Below are positions 8,236 to 18,551 of a stretch of DNA of 64,000 nucleotides, one piece after another; the first letter of the stretch is position 1, and each line of letters begins with the position of its first letter. Under the pieces are notes generated by a model, which was not told the origin of the DNA, did not search any database, and saw only the letters and a list, made by a program, of their open reading frames with translations. Source of the DNA: Micromonospora craniellae. GTDB lineage: Bacteria > Actinomycetota > Actinomycetes > Mycobacteriales > Micromonosporaceae. The stretch lies in the NCBI RefSeq assembly GCF_014764405.1, contig NZ_CP061725.1:3224001-3288000 (forward strand), given 5' to 3'. The position numbers were made by a program, and so were the translations under genes.

Positions 8236-10052
8236 GCCGCCGCCCCACTGTGGTCCTCCGTGGCGAAGCCGCTGCGCGCCCGGGCCGCCTCCACCTGCGC
8301 GGCCGCCTCGCGCAGCGCCGTCGCGTGCCGGGCCGCCGGCCGGGCCTGGTCGGTCCGTTCCAGATACCGGGCGGCCTCGGTGTCGAGCAGCGCGCGCACC
8401 CGGTCCAGCAGGTCCTCCCGGGCCTTGGTGGCCAGCGTACGCACGGCCTGGTCGCCGAAGATCGCCTGAAGCACTGCCTGCCCGGCGACGGTGGTGCCGG
8501 CCCCGGTGGCGACCTCCAAACCGGTCGGGATGAACGCCGTCGAGGCGAACACCGCGATCATGACGGCCAACCCGGTGGCGTTGACCGCGTATGCGGCCGT
8601 CCGGGCCACGAAGCGCCGGTCCCCGCCCTCGGCCCGGACCAGCTCCAGCACCCCGCGTTGCCAGTCCCGGACCAGCCGCTCGGCCCGCTCGGGCAGGTCG
8701 GCCGAGTGGTGCGCGAGACCCGGCGTGAGTAGTGCGGCGCCGGCCGGATGCGCCTTCCACCCGGTGTACGCGTGCTCGGCCGCCTCGGCGGCCACGCCCC
8801 GCAGCAACGTCGTCAACTGGGACTCGATGGCGTCGCGCAACTCGACGGCGGGGGCCGGGCGGCGGCTGAACGTCGCCGTGAGGCGGTCGCGCAGCCGCCC
8901 GATCCTCGCCTCCAGGCTGCGGAAGAAGTCGCTGGTGCCGATGAACTCCTGCCATCGGGCGAGCACCTCGCCCCGGAGCAGCCGCCCGTCGCGCAGGCCC
9001 TGATCGACCATCCGGTTCGCGGCCCGGTAGGCGGCCAGCACCCGTTCGTCCAGGGCGTCGGCGGCGGTGACCTGCTCGTCGGCGGCGACGGCCAGGCTCT
9101 CGACCGACGGTGCCAGCGCCGCCAACGCGCCACCCAGGGTCTGCCGGACCACCGCCGCGCGGGCGTCCGCGTCGGCGGCCAGCCGGGCGAACCAGTCCGC
9201 CAGCGGCGCGGTGATCCGGTCCGGCAGCAGCCCCTGGCCGTCCACCCAGGTCTCCGGCAGGACGAACAGGGGCGCCGCCCCGAGATTCTGCTCGGCGAGC
9301 ATCTCGGCGAGGTGGGCGGCGACCTCGTCGGTGGCCTCGGCGGGCACCCGGTCGAGCACCAGCGCGATGACCGCGCCCCGGGCCTGCGCCCCGTGCAGCA
9401 GTTCCCACGGCACGGCGTCGGCGTACCGGGCGGCGGTGGTGACGAAGAGCCAGAGGTCGGCGGCGGCGAGCAGTTGGTTGGCCAGCGCGCGGTTGGCGTC
9501 GACCACCGAGTCGATGTCGGGGGCGTCCAGGAACGCCAGCCCGGGGGCCAGGGCCGGGGCGGTGACCAGATGCAGCGAGCGCGGATCGTCGGTGGGCTGG
9601 TTGGTGCGGGTCAGCCCGGGCAGCAGCTCGCCACGACGGAACCAGGGCGAGTCGGCCGGATTGCAGACCAGGACCGGGGACCGGGTGGTCGGCCGCAGCA
9701 CTCCGGCGGCGCTGACCCGCGCTTGGACCAAGCTGTTGACCAGGGTCGACTTGCCGGCCCCGGTGGACCCGCCGACCACGACGAGCAGTGGCGCGTCGAG
9801 GCGGGAGAGCCGGGGCAGCAGGTAGTCGTCGAGCTGGTCGGCGAGGGCGGCGGCCGTCCGGCCGGAGGGCTCCGCCGAGGGCAGGACCAGCGGGAAACGC
9901 GCCGCTCCGATCGCGGCCCGCAGGCTGGTCAGCGCGGCGGGCAGGGCGTCGTCCCCGATGGCCGCAGGCCGGTCCTCCCCGCCGGTGGAGCCGGTGCGGG
10001 CTGCGACGGCGGGCGTGCCGAAAGGTGAGGCGGAATCGCCGTTCGTCGTCAC
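8232..10052 (-). CDS. dynamin family GTPase (first gene of a GTPase pair)
   Basis: About 606 residues. G1 motif GGSTGAGKSTLVNSL, G3 region LDAPDIDSV, then LVLDRVP at the G4 position. Long helical stalk-like region, with a C-terminal hydrophobic segment (YAVNATGLAVMIAVFASTAFIPTGL) followed by amphipathic helices, consistent with membrane interaction. Start is uncertain: GTG 10052 begins VTTNGDSASPFG; a TTG at 10088 adds 12 residues. Divergent from dnaK across a 219-base promoter region. Coupled by a 4-nt overlap to the second GTPase. Confidence 0.75.
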   Translation of the reverse strand: MTTNGDSASPFGTPAVAARTGSTGGEDRPAAIGDDALPAALTSLRAAIGAARFPLVLPSAEPSGRTAAALADQLDDYLLPRLSRLDAPLLVVVGGSTGAGKSTLVNSLVQARVSAAGVLRPTTRSPVLVCNPADSPWFRRGELLPGLTRTNQPTDDPRSLHLVTAPALAPGLAFLDAPDIDSVVDANRALANQLLAAADLWLFVTTAARYADAVPWELLHGAQARGAVIALVLDRVPAEATDEVAAHLAEMLAEQNLGAAPLFVLPETWVDGQGLLPDRITAPLADWFARLAADADARAAVVRQTLGGALAALAPSVESLAVAADEQVTAADALDERVLAAYRAANRMVDQGLRDGRLLRGEVLARWQEFIGTSDFFRSLEARIGRLRDRLTATFSRRPAPAVELRDAIESQLTTLLRGVAAEAAEHAYTGWKAHPAGAALLTPGLAHHSADLPERAERLVRDWQRGVLELVRAEGGDRRFVARTAAYAVNATGLAVMIAVFASTAFIPTGLEVATGAGTTVAGQAVLQAIFGDQAVRTLATKAREDLLDRVRALLDTEAARYLERTDQARPAARHATALREAAAQVEAARARSGFATEDHSGAAA

Positions 10053-10131
10053 CGCTAAAGCGTGCCCGACCGACACAAGGTAAGACAACCAGTCGGTATT
10101 GAACGGTGACTTGCGCCAACCCGACTCAACC

Positions 10132-10190
10132 TTGACTTGACGTTTCCGGGGAGCATGGCACTATTGAGTCAAGTTCACTCAACTTGAGGT
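10132..10190 (+). promoter_or_regulatory. dnaK promoter with HAIR (HspR operator)
   Basis: A candidate -35 TTGACT or TTGACG (10132-10142) is followed by an AT-rich -10-like CACTAT at 10159-10164. Directly on it lies the inverted repeat TTGAGT (10164-10169), 7 bases, ACTCAA (10177-10182). This matches the HspR-associated inverted repeat CTTGAGT-N7-ACTCAAG. A further half-site CTTGAG follows at 10183, so TCAAGTT-N5-AACTTGA overlaps the first palindrome. HspR, encoded at the end of this operon, should repress here until heat or proteotoxic stress. Confidence 0.88.
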
Positions 10191-10271
10191 GGGGTCGCTG
10201 TGGGTGACACCGCCGGTCAGGGCGACGGGGGGCCCGTCACCTGCTCAACGTTACGAAGCGAGGAAGCGAAG

Positions 10272-12176
<1,905 letters not shown>

Positions 12177-12224
12177 CGGTCCCGGCCGAGTCGATCTCCA
12201 CGGGCAGAGGGATGAGGTAGTCGC

Positions 12225-12986
12225 ATGACGGAGAAGCCACGAGCCGCTGACCCGGGCGACACCGGGTCGGCGCCGGGTGGCTCGGCGTCCGAGCCGGCCG
12301 CCGGTGAGACGCCGCGCGTCGTCATCCGCAACAACCGCAAGATCAGCCAGACCCGCGAGCCGGAGGGGACGGCGACCGACGCCGGCTCCGCCGTACCTGC
12401 CGAAGGGCTGGTCGAGGACGCCGAAGTCGTGGTCGACGCGATGGAGGTCGAGGCCGAGGCGCTGAGCGAGCCGACCACTGAGGGCCCGCCGGTGGTGGAC
12501 TCCCCGGCCAAGCCGGTCGGGGAGCCGTCCGAGGCAGCCGGTCGCGGGCTCGGTGCCGAGGTGGAGGCGCTCCGCGTCGACCTGGAGGAGCGCACTCGGG
12601 ACCTGCAACGGGTGACCGCCGAGTACGCCAACTACCGCAAGCGGGTAGAGCGGGACCGTGGTCTGGTCACCGAGCAGGCGACCGGCTCGGTGCTGGCCGC
12701 GTTGCTGCCGATCCTGGACGACCTGGACCGGGCCCGGGAACACGGCGACCTGGTCGGTCCGTTCGGTTCGGTGGCCGAGCAACTCACCACCGCGCTGGGC
12801 AAGTTCGGGCTGACCCCGTTCGGCGAGCAGGGCGACCCGTTCGACCCGACGCGGCACGAGGCGGTGGCGCACCAGACCTCGGCCGACGTCACCGAGCCCA
12901 CCTGCGTGCAGGTGATGCGTCGGGGCTACCAGATCGGTGAGCGGTTGTTGCGGCCCGCGATGGTCGCGGTCGCCGACCCGGAATAG
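12225..12986 (+). CDS. grpE: nucleotide exchange factor GrpE
   Basis: 253 residues. A long, acidic, low-complexity N-terminus (about residues 1-100) precedes the GrpE core: coiled coil VEALRVDLEERTRDLQRV, the signature YANYRKRVERDR, and the beta-wing region FDPTRHEAVAHQ with VMRRGYQIGERLLRPAMVAVAD at the end. It releases ADP from DnaK. Second operon gene, 48 bases after dnaK. The disordered N-terminal extension is common in actinobacterial GrpE. Confidence 0.97.
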   Translation: MTEKPRAADPGDTGSAPGGSASEPAAGETPRVVIRNNRKISQTREPEGTATDAGSAVPAEGLVEDAEVVVDAMEVEAEALSEPTTEGPPVVDSPAKPVGEPSEAAGRGLGAEVEALRVDLEERTRDLQRVTAEYANYRKRVERDRGLVTEQATGSVLAALLPILDDLDRAREHGDLVGPFGSVAEQLTTALGKFGLTPFGEQGDPFDPTRHEAVAHQTSADVTEPTCVQVMRRGYQIGERLLRPAMVAVADPE

Positions 12987-13071
12987 TCCACGACGGTGAC
13001 CGGGCCGTCCCACCCGCCGACATCCGGTGGGTGGGACGGCCCGGAGCCGGAGGTGGGGAGGAGGTGGACGG

Positions 13072-14250
13072 TTGAGTTCCAAGGACTGGATCGAGAAGGA
13101 CTACTACGCGGTCCTGGGTGTGGCGAAGACCGCCTCCGCTGACGAGATCAAGAAGGTGTACCGGAAGCTCGCCCGCGAGTCGCACCCGGATCACAACCCC
13201 GGCGACCCCAAGGCCGAGGAGCGCTTCAAGTCGGTCTCTGAGGCGTACGCGGTGCTCGGTGACGACGCCAAGCGCCGCGAGTACGACGAGATGCGCTCAC
13301 TGTTCGGCTCGGGCGCGTTCCGGCGCGGCGCCCGCCAGGCGGGCCAGCCCGGCGGCATGCCGTTCGACGTCTCCGACCTGTTCGGCAACGCGCAGTCGGC
13401 CGGTGGTGGCCGGTTCGCCGGTGGCGGCATCTCGGACCTGTTCAGCTCGATCTTCTCGGGCGGCGCGGGTGGCGGGGGTGCTCCCGGTCCGGCCCGGGGC
13501 CGCGACATCGAGACCGAGGTGGCGCTCGACTTCGACGACGCGGTCCGAGGGGTGACTCTGCCACTGACGCTGCGGGCGCCCGGGGTCTGCGACACCTGTC
13601 ACGGCAACGGTGCGAAGCCGGGCACGGTGCCGAGGACCTGCCAGGTCTGCCACGGCGCCGGGGTGACCCACCGGAACCAGGGTGCGTTCAGCCTCGCCGA
13701 GCCCTGCCGAAACTGCCAGGGCGTCGGGACTGTGGTCGACGAGAAGTGCCCGGAGTGCCAGGGCACGGGCGGGGTCACCAAGACCCGTACGCTCAACGTC
13801 CGTTTTCCGGCCGGGGTGGCCGACGGGCAGCGGATCCGGCTGGCCGGCCGGGGCGAGCCGGGTGAGCGCGGCGGCCCGGCCGGTGACCTGTTCGTGCACG
13901 TCAAGGTACGGCCGGACGAGCTGTTCGGGCGCTCCGGTGACGACCTCACGCTGACCGTGCCGATCACCTTCGCCGAGGCGGTGCTCGGCACCGATCTGCG
14001 GGTGCCGACGCTCGACGGCGCGGTGACCCTGCGGGTGCCGGCGGGTACGCCGAGCGGGCGGATCCTGCGGGCCCGGGGCAAGGGCGTGAGCCGCCGGGAC
14101 GGCCAGACCGGGGACCTGCTCGTCACGCTCGACGTGGTGGTGCCGGCCCGGGTCTCCGACGAGGCACGTGCGGCCCTGGAGGCGTTCGCCGCGCAGACCC
14201 CGCCACCGGCGCGGGAACATCTCGACGCGCGGGTGCGTCGGAGCGGATGA
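13072..14250 (+). CDS. dnaJ: co-chaperone DnaJ
   Basis: 392 residues. J domain at residues 8-75 with the HPD motif (SHPDHNPGDPKAEERF), then a Gly/Phe-rich linker, then four zinc-binding CxxCxGxG repeats (CDTCHGNG, CQVCHGAG, CRNCQGVG, CPECQGTG) and the C-terminal substrate-binding domains. The start is a TTG at 13072 with an excellent AGGAGG 7 nt upstream, giving LSSKDWIEKDYYAVLG, which matches DnaJ1 of actinobacteria (S/AxxxWIEKDYY). Upstream in-frame codons lack family similarity. Stimulates DnaK ATPase; third gene of the HspR operon. Confidence 0.97.
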   Translation: MSSKDWIEKDYYAVLGVAKTASADEIKKVYRKLARESHPDHNPGDPKAEERFKSVSEAYAVLGDDAKRREYDEMRSLFGSGAFRRGARQAGQPGGMPFDVSDLFGNAQSAGGGRFAGGGISDLFSSIFSGGAGGGGAPGPARGRDIETEVALDFDDAVRGVTLPLTLRAPGVCDTCHGNGAKPGTVPRTCQVCHGAGVTHRNQGAFSLAEPCRNCQGVGTVVDEKCPECQGTGGVTKTRTLNVRFPAGVADGQRIRLAGRGEPGERGGPAGDLFVHVKVRPDELFGRSGDDLTLTVPITFAEAVLGTDLRVPTLDGAVTLRVPAGTPSGRILRARGKGVSRRDGQTGDLLVTLDVVVPARVSDEARAALEAFAAQTPPPAREHLDARVRRSG

Positions 14251-14278
14251 TCGGTGAAGCGGTGCGGAGGTGAACGGG

Positions 14279-14716
14279 ATGGACGGATTCGTCGGTTCGG
14301 ATGACCCCACCTATGAGGCCAAGGTGCTGATGATCTCGGTCGCGGCGCGGATGGCGGGGATGCACCCGCAGACGTTGCGGCAGTACGACCGGCTGGGCCT
14401 GGTGCAGGCCGGCCGGGCAGCCGGTGGCGGTCGCCGCTACAGCGTGCGGGACGTGGTCCTGCTGCGCGAGGTGCAACGGCTCAGCCAGGACGACGGTGTC
14501 AACCTGGCCGGGATCAAGCGGATCATCGGCTTGGAGCGGCTGTTCGAGCAGGCCCAGCAGCGGGTCGCCCAGTTGGAGGCCGAGCTGGAGGCCGCGTACC
14601 GCCGGATCGCCGAGCTGGAGTCGCTGGCCCGTTTCCCCGGGCGCGACCTGGTGCCGACCAACCAGACCTCCACCGCCCTGGTGGTCTGGCGTCCCCGCCG
14701 CAGCCCCGGCCGCTGA
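14279..14716 (+). CDS. hspR: heat-shock repressor HspR (MerR family)
   Basis: 145 residues. MerR-type winged helix in the N-terminal half: ISVAARMAGMHPQTLRQYDRLGLV, the wing GRRYSVRDVVLLREVQRLS, followed by a coiled coil (LFEQAQQRVAQLEAELEAAYRRI). ATG 14279 is preferred because GGAGGTGA lies 5 nt upstream. HspR binds HAIR operators together with DnaK. Candidate HAIRs are visible ahead of dnaK (10164-10182) and clpB (18921-18941), so this window contains the core HspR regulon. Position 29 bases after dnaJ is the classical actinomycete order. Confidence 0.97.
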   Translation: MDGFVGSDDPTYEAKVLMISVAARMAGMHPQTLRQYDRLGLVQAGRAAGGGRRYSVRDVVLLREVQRLSQDDGVNLAGIKRIIGLERLFEQAQQRVAQLEAELEAAYRRIAELESLARFPGRDLVPTNQTSTALVVWRPRRSPGR

Positions 14717-14873
14717 CGATCGATCCGGCCCCGGTGCGGTGGAGACCGCGCCGGGGCCGTCTCGTGTCCGCAGGCCGGACCCGCCGAATCCACCCCGTCC
14801 CGCGCCCGTCTCCACTACCCTGAAAATCACGTGCAAACGACTCAATTCGGACTTCGATGCTGGCGAGGGAGCC

Positions 14874-15146
14874 ATGACGGACGCGGCGAGGAAGGTAGCC
14901 GAACAGGCGGAACGCCGGCTCGACCGGTTGTCCGAGAACGTCCAACGGCGGTTCGACCGGATCACCAAGGGGCGCTTCGCCGACCAGATCCGCAGCGGCC
15001 GGTTCAGCGGCCAGGGAGCCCGATCCACCGGCCCGGCCCCGTCGGGCGGCCGGTCCGCCGGCCCGGGTCAGGGGCGAGCAGGTCACGGCGCCGGACGGGT
15101 ACGCACCGACCAGCACCGCCGGGAACACGGCGGCCCACCCCGCTGA
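14874..15146 (+). CDS. small basic protein of unknown function
   Basis: 90 residues, Arg/Gly-rich. N-terminal half is helical and charged (ARKVAEQAERRLDRLSENVQRRFDRITKGRFADQIRSGRF), the rest is Gly/Ser/Pro low complexity. ATG 14874 has GAGGGAG upstream. No signal peptide or membrane segment. The helical half could be coiled-coil or nucleic-acid binding, but there is nothing family-specific that I recognise. Confidence 0.55.
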   Translation: MTDAARKVAEQAERRLDRLSENVQRRFDRITKGRFADQIRSGRFSGQGARSTGPAPSGGRSAGPGQGRAGHGAGRVRTDQHRREHGGPPR

Positions 15147-15316
15147 GGACCGCGCACGTACGGGCCGGGAGCCACGGGGGTTCCCGGCCCGTCCCCGTCC
15201 CACCCGCACGTAACGGCACTTCGCCTACCGCAAGCGGCACCCCCGCCCGGCCCCGCCGACAGACGTCAACCCTCCCGAGGCCGGCAGGCGACGGCACACC
15301 CCCCACGACGACCCGA

Positions 15317-15745
15317 TCAGAGCCGCCGCCCCTCGCGCACCAACCCACCCTCGCACCACTCCCGATAGACGAACAGCTCCGGCCGGGACAGCAGTACCCG
15401 GCTGTTGTGCGCCCAGGTGCGCATCATCTCGTCGCCGTTGCGCTCGGCCTGGTCCACCAGCTTGCGGAAGCGGCGCTTCGGGTGGGCCCGGAAGCTCGTC
15501 CGGATCCCGTCGGCGGCATAGATGTAGAGGCAGTGCAGCGCGAACCGGCGGGCCGGACAGTGTGCGTCCATCGCCAGGTCGAACAACGTCATGATCAGGC
15601 GGTCGCCGGAGACGAGCAGGTCCCAGTCGGGTGGCATGGACGTCAACGGCACCGAGTCGGGCTGGTACGCCCACGATCGCAACTCCGCCGAACTCGGGTC
15701 GACGGGGTTGGCGAAGCCGTGGAACGTTGATTCCTGCACGCTCAC
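15317..15745 (-). CDS. conserved-looking protein of unknown function, 142 aa
   Basis: 142 residues, start GTG with GGAAGG upstream. Tryptophan- and aromatic-rich N-terminus (ELRSWAYQPDSVP, PPDWDLLVSGDRLIMTLFDLAMD) and an all-alpha middle (RRFALHCLYIYAADGIRTSF, HPKRRFRKLVDQAERNGDEMMRTWAHNSRVLL). No membrane segment or catalytic motif. Composition resembles actinomycete proteins of unknown function that sit alone. It stands by itself beside a decayed antiporter locus. Confidence 0.65.
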   Translation of the reverse strand: MSVQESTFHGFANPVDPSSAELRSWAYQPDSVPLTSMPPDWDLLVSGDRLIMTLFDLAMDAHCPARRFALHCLYIYAADGIRTSFRAHPKRRFRKLVDQAERNGDEMMRTWAHNSRVLLSRPELFVYREWCEGGLVREGRRL

Positions 15746-15932
15746 CGGCCAACCTTCCGCTCGCGTCGGCGCCGAGGCGTCCGCCCCCCGCGAACCCCGG
15801 CTGCTGGGGCGAAACGGTAACGCGGTACCCGTGAGTATGGGTAGCCCCTACGGAAAGCAATTCGGCATCGGTTGCCTGGCTGGGATGGCTCCCACGGCCT
15901 GTGATCACTTTCAGTCAGGTATTCGTTACCCA

Positions 15933-16642
15933 TCATGGTCGATCCGGCGCGGCCGCCCCGGTTTGTTGCCGCGCCGCACGTTGTCGCGACCAGCGCCTGA
16001 ACCAGGTGGCGTCAGGCAGTCGGGCCAGTGCAGGCCCGGTCACCACCGTGATCAATACGTACGTGGCGGCCAGGGCGGCCAGCTTCGGCGAAACACTGCC
16101 GGCGCTCACCGCGAGGCCGGCGATGACGATGGAGAACTCCCCTCGGGGTATCAGGGTCAGTCCGGCCCGCCAGCGTCCCGGCTCGGTGATGCCGACCCGC
16201 CTCGCGGCCAGGTAACCGGTCGCCGTCTTGGTCGCCATGGTGACCAGGGCGAGCAGTACCGCGGGCAGCAGCACCGGAGGGATGTGCCGAGGACCGGTGG
16301 CGAGCCCGAAGAAGACGAAGGAGACGGCGGCGAACAGGTCGCAGGGGCGTCAGCAGTTCGGTGGCGTGGTGGGCCACCGGCCCGGAGAGCGCGATGCCGA
16401 CCAGGAAGGCACCGACCGCCGCCGAGCATCAGCAGCAGCAGGATCACGCCGATCTCCGCACCGATCGCGAAGAACTCCTCGCTGGCGTGCAGCTCCAGTA
16501 CGCCACCGTGGCCGAGGACCAGACCGGCCAGCAGGTACAGCGGGATCGGGGAGAGCCCGATCCGTCGGCCGAGCCGACCGAGCAGCCCGAGCAGGAACAA
16601 CAGCGCGCCGACCTGGATCAGCAGCGTGGTGAAGTCGTGCAT
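15933..16642 (-). pseudogene. CPA2 family cation:proton antiporter, broken by deletion and frameshift
   Basis: Three frames must be joined. The N-terminus (ATG 16642, MHDFTTLLIQVGALLFLLGLLG... to GAEIGVILLLLML) runs normally to about 16427. There it jumps, out of frame, to a sequence from the second half of such transporters (AAVGAFLVGIALSGPVAHHATELLTPLR). A base is then missing near 16340, and the end (LFAAVSFVFFG, LLALVTMATKTATGYLAARR, IPRGEFSIVIAGLAV) reads in a third frame to a stop at 15933. Several central transmembrane helices are lost. Intact relatives exchange K+ or Na+ for H+. Confidence 0.85.
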
Positions 16643-16649
16643 CCGAGGC

Positions 16650-16802
16650 TCAGACGACCGCTGCGCGTACGGCGGACGACCGGGACGCGCCGAGGACGTC
16701 CCGGCGGCGGGAGGGTGCCCCCAACGAGCGGCCGAGTTCCGTCATCATGTCGTGGCGTACGCCGGTGCCCGGTTGAGCGGTCTGCTCGACGCGTGCTCGC
16801 AC
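16650..16802 (-). pseudogene. antiporter regulatory subunit (TrkA-C/KhtT-like), truncated remnant
   Basis: A 50-residue frame reading RVEQTAQPGTGVRHDMMTELGRSLG and later RRRDVL, which resembles the N-terminus of cytosolic regulatory subunits encoded directly upstream of CPA2 antiporters. Such proteins normally have about 160 residues with a C-terminal TrkA-C domain; that domain is absent. It ends 8 bases before the antiporter ATG, the place where the intact subunit gene would end. Read together with the antiporter scar, the whole two-gene ion-exchange operon has been lost. Confidence 0.6.
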
Positions 16803-16833
16803 GGGCTCAGGCTACTCTCGCGACGGAGGCCGC

Positions 16834-17678
16834 ATGACTGCCCGACGAACTCGTTGCCTGGCAGCTCTCCCGCTGTTCACGCTGCTGGCGGGATGCGCGA
16901 TCGGCGACATCCGACGCAGCGCCCCGGCCCCCGAACCGCCGCAGGGCTCCTGGCCCTGCACGCCCCGCAGGTGGGATGGTGGATGTCCACTGATCGCGGA
17001 GACACCTTCCGAAACACCCTCGGTGAGGCCCCGCCCCGGGAGTGGCAGGCGGCCCAGGGACGCTTCCAGCTCATCGAGAGTTCGGGAAAGGTGGGCTGCT
17101 GGACGGGACGCACACTCCGCCCACTACGTGCCCAGCCGAAGCTGCCCGTGGTGCAATCGGTGGTCGAAACTGACTGGAAGTTTAACAGCAAGGAAAACTC
17201 GGGGCCGTTGGTGGCAGCCGGAGCCGACGATGACGGCCGGCCGTATGTCGCGATCTCCGTTGACGAGGGACGGAGTTGGCGGCCGACCCCGGTGGAGTTC
17301 CACGGGGCAGTGGGTGTGCTCCGGGTGGTGCGCGTACAGAGTGACCTGTGGTTGCTCGGCGAGCGGCCCGATCGCACCGGGTTTCCGGCAGTGTGGCGGC
17401 ATGGTCCCGCCTGGGAGAGGGTGCCTGCCGAGGGACACCCGGAGACGGGCCAGGCCGTCCCGCTGACCGACGGAGTGGTGGCGGTGCTCAGCCCGCGAGG
17501 TGCGGGCGCGCTGGTCGGCGGCCAGTACGTAGACCTGCCCTGGCCGCTGACCGACAAACATCACCTGCGGATGCTCCCCGACGGCACGGCCTTCGCCACA
17601 GGGCCTGAGGGCGTCCTGCTCGGCACGGGCTTCATCGGCGACCAGGTCTGGACTGCGGTGACCATCGAGACGGAGTGA
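16834..17678 (+). pseudogene. lipoprotein with Asp-box (BNR/sialidase-like) repeats, frameshifted
   Basis: The N-terminus MTARRTRCLAALPLFTLLAGC is a lipoprotein signal with lipobox LLAGC. After about residue 37 the natural continuation is in another frame (LLALHAPQVGWWMSTDRGDTF to VTIETE, stop 17678), so one base has been gained or lost near 16935-16960. The body has two Asp-box motifs (STDRGDTF and SVDEGRSW) typical of beta-propeller sialidase-like or photosystem-assembly-like folds, and codon use stays normal. A real mutation or a sequencing error are both possible; resequencing would decide. Confidence 0.7.
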
Positions 17679-17689
17679 CCCACCAAGAC

Positions 17690-17908
17690 CTACTGTTCTT
17701 CGGCTACGAAGACGCCGACACCCTCCAGCGTCTCGGTGAGTCCGGTCGCGCGCAGGATCATCATGGCCTTGCCGACCACGGTGTCCGAGACGCCGTACTC
17801 CTTGCAGAGTTGGGCTCTGCTCGGCAGCTTCGTGCCGGGCGGCCACTCACCTGATTCGATTTTGCTCCGCAGTTCGTCTGCGAGCACCTGGTACTGCTGC
17901 TTGGGCAT
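17690..17908 (-). CDS. small GntR-family DNA-binding protein
   Basis: 72 residues, consisting only of the GntR winged helix-turn-helix: YQVLADELRSKIESGEWPPGTKLPS, RAQLCKEYGVSDTVVGKAMMILRATGL, and the wing ETLEGVGVFVAEE. No ligand-binding domain follows. ATG 17908 has GGGGAG 5 nt upstream and is preferred to the in-frame GTG at 17914. A palindrome 78 bases upstream (17986-18007) is a candidate operator. It points away from the DivIVA-like pair, and may regulate it. Confidence 0.85.
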   Translation of the reverse strand: MPKQQYQVLADELRSKIESGEWPPGTKLPSRAQLCKEYGVSDTVVGKAMMILRATGLTETLEGVGVFVAEEQ

Positions 17909-17985
17909 ACACACTCCCCGGATGGCATGCCCATTCGATCACGCGGGGACCACCGATTTCAAGCAATCGGAGGTCGGTCGTTGAT

Positions 17986-18007
17986 CTACAACTGGTACCG
18001 ATTGTAG
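17986..18007. promoter_or_regulatory. 22-bp palindrome, candidate GntR operator
   Basis: CTACAA, ten bases with GGTACC at the exact centre, TTGTAG: 18 of 22 positions are symmetrical. It is the only strong dyad in the 304-base gap between the leftward gntR and the rightward DivIVA-like gene. Symmetry and position fit a dimeric GntR operator; binding is inferred. Confidence 0.5.
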
Positions 18008-18212
18008 GTTGCCTGTGAACGCTTCCGGATGGCACTGGGGCGCTCGTCTGGCCGAGGCGGGTATGCCCGTGGCTCGCCTCGGCCTACTCGCGGGCCCTGC
18101 TGTCGTACTGCCGAATCGGGCTGCGGTGGTGGGGCGGGGCGGTCCGGTCGATCGACGGTGCCGGGCCGGGCCGCCCATCCAAGTCTCGGGCACCGTGGAG
18201 AGGTGGGGTCAC

Positions 18213-18551
18213 GTGCTGAGGACGTTGCTGCGACCGTTCCTGCGCCGTCGGGGCGGGCGTCAGCCGACGCATCGGGTCGGCGTCGGAGCGTCGACGAGTC
18301 GTCCGAGGGGTGGGTCCTACCGCTCGGACGCGTACCTTCCGCTGCGGTCGGGGCAGGTGCGGACCCGCACCTTCACGATGCGTCGGCGCGGTGCGGACCC
18401 GGCCGAGGTCGCCGCGTTCCTCGACCGGCTCGCGAACGACCTGGATGCGCTGTACGCGGCGCTGGCCGACAGCCGGGGTGAGGTCGACCGGTTCCGGCTG
18501 GCGCTGCGCGACTGGCAGTCGCAGTTGGCCCGCGCGAAGCACCTGTCGTGA
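18213..18551 (+). CDS. DivIVA-domain small protein
   Basis: 112 residues from GTG 18213 (AGAGGTGGGG upstream). A basic, low-complexity N-terminus is followed by YLPLRSGQVRTRTFTMRRRGADPAEVAAFLDRL and a coiled-coil helix to the end. The FTMRRRGADPAEV.FL..L pattern is that of short actinobacterial DivIVA-like domains. The stop overlaps the next start in GTGA. Function unknown; DivIVA relatives act in polar growth or septation. Confidence 0.7.
   Translation: MLRTLLRPFLRRRGGRQPTHRVGVGASTSRPRGGSYRSDAYLPLRSGQVRTRTFTMRRRGADPAEVAAFLDRLANDLDALYAALADSRGEVDRFRLALRDWQSQLARAKHLS

Noticed and set aside
6550..10119. Apparent 1189-residue fusion of two GTPases
   Set aside because: Only the C-terminal 560 residues are GTPase; the upstream part is an out-of-frame reading of the neighbouring GTPase gene.
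16012..16377. Separate small protein inside the antiporter region
   Set aside because: It is one of the three frames of the broken antiporter; its first residues match the transporter and the rest is out-of-frame.
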